Assembly: GCA_045537285.1 (NCBI GenBank)
Contig: JAZSPC010000051.1
Span: 1-35,713 of the forward strand
DNA: 35,713 nucleotides
Origin: HGM13634 sp045537285
GTDB lineage: Bacteria > Bacillota > Clostridia > TANB77 > CAG-508
Reading direction: 5' to 3'
The position numbers and the translations under genes are program-made. Positions within the stretch are counted from its first letter, which is position 1. Every line of letters starts with the position of its first letter. Below, in pieces: positions 32,002-35,713 of this stretch. A model generated the notes under the pieces. It was not told the origin of the DNA and did no database searches. It worked only from the letters and a program-made list of their open reading frames with translations.

Positions 32002-33570
32002 TTAATTCTTTTCTTCTTTTAGTTTCCTTAAAAATTCTTCTTTTTCTTTTGCTTCATCTTGTAATCTTAAATTTTGTTCTCTTTTAAATTCGCTTTCTTG
32101 AATTGATCTAATTCTCTCTCTATATTTACTGCTAAATTTACTTCCACCCTTTTTAGTATCGTTATTTTTACTTTCTGTTTTTTTTCTACTTGCTTTAATT
32201 TGTCTTCTCTTTTGTTTCTTAAACTCTTTGTTTATCTTCTTATCTTCTTTTAATTTTGTATGTAACATTACATATTTAGGATCATTTTGTTCGTTTTTAA
32301 ATCTTAAATCATCACATATTAATTCTATTACAGATTCTGCAACAGCTTCTGTATTGTGTCTAATATTATCTCCAACAACTTGTGATAAATTCTTTTCTAA
32401 TAATTTTATTCCTAGTTCTTTTGCTTTTTGCGTATCCTGTTCTACAACATCTTGTCCACGTTTATTGTAAATTTTAACGAATTCTGGGATTATTTCTCCC
32501 GAATCATATATACAATAATCTACAATCCCTTTTCCCGTATGATCTAATATTGCTTGTATATGGTTTGACAATGTATAATTATCTGTTTGACCAGGTTCTG
32601 TCATTATATTACTTACATATATTTTTATTGCATTTGATTCTTTTATTGCTTTTGACACATTTTTAACTAATAGGTTTGGTATTACGTTTGTATATAAACT
32701 TCCTGGTCCTATAATAATTGCATCCGCGTTTTGTATTGCTTCTAATACACCTGGTGCAGGCACACAATTAGATGGAGTTATATATACTCTTTCTATTTTT
32801 GCCACTTTATCATTTACGGCATCTTTTATTTTTTCTTTATCTTCTATAATTGTTCCATCACTAAGCTCAGCACATATTTGCATTTCATCAAGAGTTACTG
32901 GTAAAACTCTACCAACTATATTTAAAACATTCTTACTTTTTTCAACTGATTCTGCAAAATTTCCAAATTGTTCTTTCATACTAGTGAAGAATATATCTCC
33001 AAATGTTAAACCTTTTAAACTTCTATTATTCAACTCTGTATCTAGCAAATTAGCCATCATTTCTTCATCATTTGATAAAGAAATAATACTATCTTTTATA
33101 TCATCAACTGGTAATAACTCTAATTTTTTTCTCGATTCCGTTTGTTCTTTTCCATAAGCAGATACAGTTACTATTGCTGTTAAATTGCTAGTATATTTTT
33201 TTAATCCTTTAAGAACTGTATTTAAGCCACTTCCTCCACCTATTACAACAATATTAGGTCCCTCATTATATATTTTCTTATTAAATATTAATGATTTTAC
33301 ATTTCTTTCTTTTGAACCATTATCCATTCTGTAATCTGTATCTTCTACTAATATTTCTAAAACTCTTTTTTGAGAATATACAAGACCTATAATTATCATA
33401 GTAAATCCTACTACGAATAAAGCTACTACTGTTCCTATTTCTGTAAAAGATACTGTTTTTGATACCATTATTTTTGATATTCCAATACATGCTAACACAA
33501 TGCCTATTAGTATTATTAGCATCCATCTTTTCATTTTTGCACTATTTTTAAACCATTTAAAAAATCCCAT
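32002..33570 (-). CDS. yvcK: YvcK/GlmR-type UDP-sugar-binding regulator with N-terminal membrane anchor
   Basis: A 522-residue protein of the gluconeogenesis factor (YvcK/GlmR/CofD-like) family. In Bacillus it binds UDP-GlcNAc and steers carbon into peptidoglycan precursors. Two membrane segments (about residues 15-33 and 40-61) come first, an extension common in Clostridia. The Rossmann core starts at VVIGGGSGLNTVLKGL, continues with TAIVTVSAYG, and includes IIGPGSLYTNVIPNLL. A Lys/Arg/Glu-rich coiled tail of about 75 residues ends the protein. The start is the ATG at 33570, after GGAGGAT; a longer ORF (TTG at 33585) would cover that site. The site overlaps the end of murB, so the two genes are translationally coupled. 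Confidence 0.93.
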   Translation of the reverse strand: MGFFKWFKNSAKMKRWMLIILIGIVLACIGISKIMVSKTVSFTEIGTVVALFVVGFTMIIIGLVYSQKRVLEILVEDTDYRMDNGSKERNVKSLIFNKKIYNEGPNIVVIGGGSGLNTVLKGLKKYTSNLTAIVTVSAYGKEQTESRKKLELLPVDDIKDSIISLSNDEEMMANLLDTELNNRSLKGLTFGDIFFTSMKEQFGNFAESVEKSKNVLNIVGRVLPVTLDEMQICAELSDGTIIEDKEKIKDAVNDKVAKIERVYITPSNCVPAPGVLEAIQNADAIIIGPGSLYTNVIPNLLVKNVSKAIKESNAIKIYVSNIMTEPGQTDNYTLSNHIQAILDHTGKGIVDYCIYDSGEIIPEFVKIYNKRGQDVVEQDTQKAKELGIKLLEKNLSQVVGDNIRHNTEAVAESVIELICDDLRFKNEQNDPKYVMLHTKLKEDKKINKEFKKQKRRQIKASRKKTESKNNDTKKGGSKFSSKYRERIRSIQESEFKREQNLRLQDEAKEKEEFLRKLKEEKN

Positions 33571-33574
33571 TATC

Positions 33575-34477
33575 TTATCCTCCAATAACTTCTATTTCTA
33601 ATTTAATATCTTCTCCTGTGTTTTCTTTTACTTTTGTTTCTACATATTCTATTAAATCTAATATATCTTTTGATGTTGCGTTGCCTTTGTTGATTATAAA
33701 GCCTGCATGTTTTTCTGAAACCTGAGCTCCACCAATACTATATCCTTTTAAACCACACTCATCTATTAACTTTGCAGTAATATAGTTTTCTCCTCTTTTA
33801 AATGTACTTCCTGCATTTGGATATTCTAGTGGTTGTTTTTCTTTTCTTTGCTTTGCAAGTTCATTCATTTTTTTTTGAATTTCTTCTTTGTTGCCTTTTT
33901 CTAAGTTTAATTTTGTAGATAAAATTATGCTTTTTTCATTAAAGAACCTACTATATCTATATGAGAATTCGCATTCTTCATTATTTATTATATGAATATT
34001 TCCATCATAGTCTATATATGTAACTTCTTCTACAATATCCTTCATTTCTCCACCATAGGCTCCTGCATTCATTTTTATAGCTCCCCCTATTGTTCCAGGT
34101 ATACCTGCTGCAAATTCAAATCCAGTTAATGAATTATCCAATAATTTTTTAGCTAATATTGCATTTTTTACGCCGCTTTGTACATAAACCACAGTATCAT
34201 TTATTTGTATGTCTTCTAACTTTATCTGTAATATTATTCCTCTAACCCCTTCATCTTTAACTAAAAGATTAGTTCCATTTCCTAACACAAATAAAGGAAT
34301 ATTATTTTCTTTTGAAATTTTTAATATACTTTTAATTTCTTCTACCGAATATGCTTTAACAAATATATCTGCATTCCCACCTGTTTTAAAAGATGTATGT
34401 TTACTCATTGCTTCATTTAAAAGTATATTTTCTTCTTTGATTCCGTTTTTAAGTAGCTGATTATATATTTCTTGCAT
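33575..34477 (-). CDS. murB: UDP-N-acetylenolpyruvoylglucosamine reductase MurB
   Basis: A 300-residue FAD-dependent enzyme that reduces UDP-GlcNAc-enolpyruvate to UDP-MurNAc, the second committed step of peptidoglycan synthesis. FAD-binding motifs are LGNGTNLLVKDEGVRG and FAAGIPGTIGGAIKMNAGAYGGEM. Other hallmarks are the YRYSRF segment and PNAGSTFKRG, whose Ser is the proton donor. The start is the ATG at 34477, five bases after GGAGG; the longer ORF to 34489 contains that site. It is the first gene of the operon with yvcK. It stands upstream of, and is separated from, the pilin gene by a terminator. Confidence 0.95.
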   Translation of the reverse strand: MQEIYNQLLKNGIKEENILLNEAMSKHTSFKTGGNADIFVKAYSVEEIKSILKISKENNIPLFVLGNGTNLLVKDEGVRGIILQIKLEDIQINDTVVYVQSGVKNAILAKKLLDNSLTGFEFAAGIPGTIGGAIKMNAGAYGGEMKDIVEEVTYIDYDGNIHIINNEECEFSYRYSRFFNEKSIILSTKLNLEKGNKEEIQKKMNELAKQRKEKQPLEYPNAGSTFKRGENYITAKLIDECGLKGYSIGGAQVSEKHAGFIINKGNATSKDILDLIEYVETKVKENTGEDIKLEIEVIGG

Positions 34478-34570
34478 AAAAACCTCCATATTTTAACTAA
34501 TATTAAAATATATGCACATTTTATCATTTTTTTATATATTTTACAATGGAAATGAGTAAAAAAACAAAAT

Positions 34571-34609
34571 AAAAAGAACACAGATAATCATTTTCTCTAT
34601 GTTCTTTTT
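34571..34609 (-). terminator. Terminator of the pilin gene
   Basis: AAAAAGAACA (34571-34580) and TGTTCTTTTT (34600-34609) are perfect complements, and a T-rich run follows on the minus strand. The murB operon starts just after it. Confidence 0.85.
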
Positions 34610-34625
34610 ATTTATAATTTTAATA

Positions 34626-35528
34626 TTATAATATTTCGGCTTCTAGATCAGCTTCACAGTAATCACAATATCCATCTTCATCGTCGTCTACGCAGTCTTC
34701 ATCTCCAATATCTTCATTTATTAAATTGCACTCTGTACAAACCTCGTCCACTTTATGCCATCCACTGCCTCCTTTACGATACACTGTTTCCATGTTTTGA
34801 TGTTCACATTCAGTATCGCAAACAGTACAGATTCCATCTTCCCACACATGAGAGCATGCATATCCGCAGTCATCACAGAAACCATCACCTTCTATATCAC
34901 AACTAATACCAACTATATCATCGAACTGAATACCACAATACCCACATGACCTTTCTATCTCGTTATGTGTACCATCATCATTTGAAGAAAAATTTACTCC
35001 AATGTCATGAACACATGCGTGACCGCATTTTGAACATACTCCATTCTCATATTCATGGTCCTCATCCATAGAGGTTTCATTATCAAATTGCATACCACAT
35101 GTCTTGCAATAATAACTAGGATAGCATGTAACATCATCACTAACAGTCCAAACTTCATTCACATCCCAATCATTAAAACCATCGTGTTCACATATTAATC
35201 CACATACTGCACATTTTGTTGGACGGTACCCTCCATAAGGCTCTCCATCTTCGCCTACTCCTAGTTCATCATCCCATCCTCCACCTGTGAATTGGTGTCC
35301 AGGACACATTTTTTGATTTTGTTGATCTAAATAATCTAGATACCCCTCTAATATTCCTGCTTCATTTCTTTGTGCTTGATTGTATGAGCTTGCTGCATTT
35401 TGTGCATAATGCAATATCCCATCATTTGTTATACTTGATATTGCTACTGCTGCTAAGATTAATAATACTACTATTGTTATTATTAATGCTACTAAGGTTA
35501 TACCTTTATTTGTTTTTGTACTTTTCAT
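34626..35528 (-). CDS. Type IV pilin-like protein with CxxC/His repeats
   Basis: A 300-residue protein. The start MKSTKTNKGITLVALIITIV is a type IV prepilin signal: a basic leader, a Gly before the probable cleavage point, then one long hydrophobic helix (about 10-32) and the helix continuation NDGILHYAQNAASSYNQAQ. The usual Glu5 is replaced, as in many clostridial pseudopilins. From residue 74 the protein is acidic and Cys/His-rich, with about seven modules such as CAVCGLICEH, CSKCGHACVH, CGYCGIQF, CDDCGYACSH and DDDEDGYCDYC. These could bind Zn, or Ca through the DxDxDG parts. GGAGGAT precedes the ATG. No pilus ATPase or prepilin peptidase is in the window. Confidence 0.8.
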   Translation of the reverse strand: MKSTKTNKGITLVALIITIVVLLILAAVAISSITNDGILHYAQNAASSYNQAQRNEAGILEGYLDYLDQQNQKMCPGHQFTGGGWDDELGVGEDGEPYGGYRPTKCAVCGLICEHDGFNDWDVNEVWTVSDDVTCYPSYYCKTCGMQFDNETSMDEDHEYENGVCSKCGHACVHDIGVNFSSNDDGTHNEIERSCGYCGIQFDDIVGISCDIEGDGFCDDCGYACSHVWEDGICTVCDTECEHQNMETVYRKGGSGWHKVDEVCTECNLINEDIGDEDCVDDDEDGYCDYCEADLEAEIL

Positions 35529-35560
35529 TTTTATCCTCCTTTGTGTACATTCTTATGTAC

Positions 35561-35589
35561 ATTATAATATTACTATTTTTCTTTGTCAA
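35561..35589 (-). promoter_or_regulatory. Promoter of the pilin-like gene
   Basis: On the minus strand, TTGACA (35589-35584), 17 bp, TATAAT (35566-35561). Its -35 lies inside the terminal repeat and its -10 just outside it. Unlike the promoters at 248, 23811 and 27122, it has no TTACA repeats upstream. Confidence 0.75.
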
Positions 35590-35713
35590 TTATTTTTCGA
35601 CATTTTCTTTTTCCAATTTTTTCACACAAAAAACAGACTCGATTTATATTATTAATCGGTCTGTTTTATATACATTTATATAAAGGCTAACTTCATCAGC
35701 CTTATTTTTTATA
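35573..35713. repeat. Terminal direct repeat, right copy
   Basis: Identical to bases 1-141. It contains the -35 of the pilin promoter and second copies of the two hairpins (35629-35667 and 35683-35703). If the sequence is a circle, this copy and the left one are the same DNA and the true length is 35,572 bp. Confidence 0.97.

Overview
The window looks like a chromosomal segment of a very AT-rich, spore-forming, Gram-positive Firmicute, most likely an uncultured gut-type Clostridium relative. The evidence is strong AAGGAGG ribosome binding sites, AGA as nearly the only arginine codon, sporulation genes (ytxC, a spoVB-like flippase, gpr), murB-yvcK, and surface proteins typical of gut Clostridia. 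Species-level assignment is not possible from the sequence alone. The first and last 141 bases are identical, so the sequence closes on itself as a 35,572-bp circle in the assembly. The housekeeping content argues against a plasmid, and 141 is also a common assembler k-mer size.

Layout. 1-413: the gap behind the terminal repeat holds a 19-residue His-Thr repeat peptide gene (minus) with its own promoter and three 11-bp operator repeats. 414-4728 (plus): DUF4912 protein, GH57 glycogen branching enzyme, YtxC, a TraX-like membrane protein and a 34-residue Asn-rich peptide. 4862-5656: an S1-domain protein. 5701-10648 (minus): CAP-domain protein, YfhO-like membrane protein, radical SAM/SPASM protein and a Nudix hydrolase. 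10763-12152 (plus): SpoVB-like flippase interrupted by a +1 frameshift. 12149-17615 (minus): Nudix, HAD phosphatase, small unknown proteins, a Bro-N/DinD-like protein and RlmD. 17827-18206: tRNA-Leu(UAG) and 6S RNA. 18255-23775 (minus): envelope cluster of UppP, TPR protein, cadherin-like membrane protein and dockerin-tailed glucosaminidase. 24001-27101: two VirB2-like pilins fused to Cys/His-rich repeats. 27209-28141: gpr. 28233-28424: an independent small RNA carrying a 15-codon ORF. 28438-34477 (minus): operon murB-yvcK-debranching enzyme-ruvC-holA, with holA also interrupted by a +1 frameshift. 34626-35528: a type IV pilin-like protein with CxxC/His repeats.

How genes work together. The GH57 branching enzyme and the GH133-type debranching enzyme make and degrade glycogen-like polymer. 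MurB, YvcK and UppP serve peptidoglycan precursor supply. The glucosaminidase, the two VirB2-Cys proteins and the His-Thr peptide share the same promoter design (TTGAC[A/C], 17 bp, TATAAT-like box), and all four have TTACA-type repeats upstream, in exact 11-bp register at three of them. They look like one envelope or metal-related regulon.

Most interesting points. (1) Both frameshifted genes (holA and spoVB-like) change to the +1 frame exactly at their only in-frame CGG, a codon I find nowhere else in about 9,000 codons of the typical genes; skipping the C gives a Gly codon in both. (2) The VirB2-like and type IV pilin-like anchors carry similar Cys/His repeat ectodomains with no secretion ATPase nearby. 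(3) The His-Thr microprotein and its operator. (4) The small RNA/peptide locus between holA and gpr, whose short ORF contains two CGG codons.
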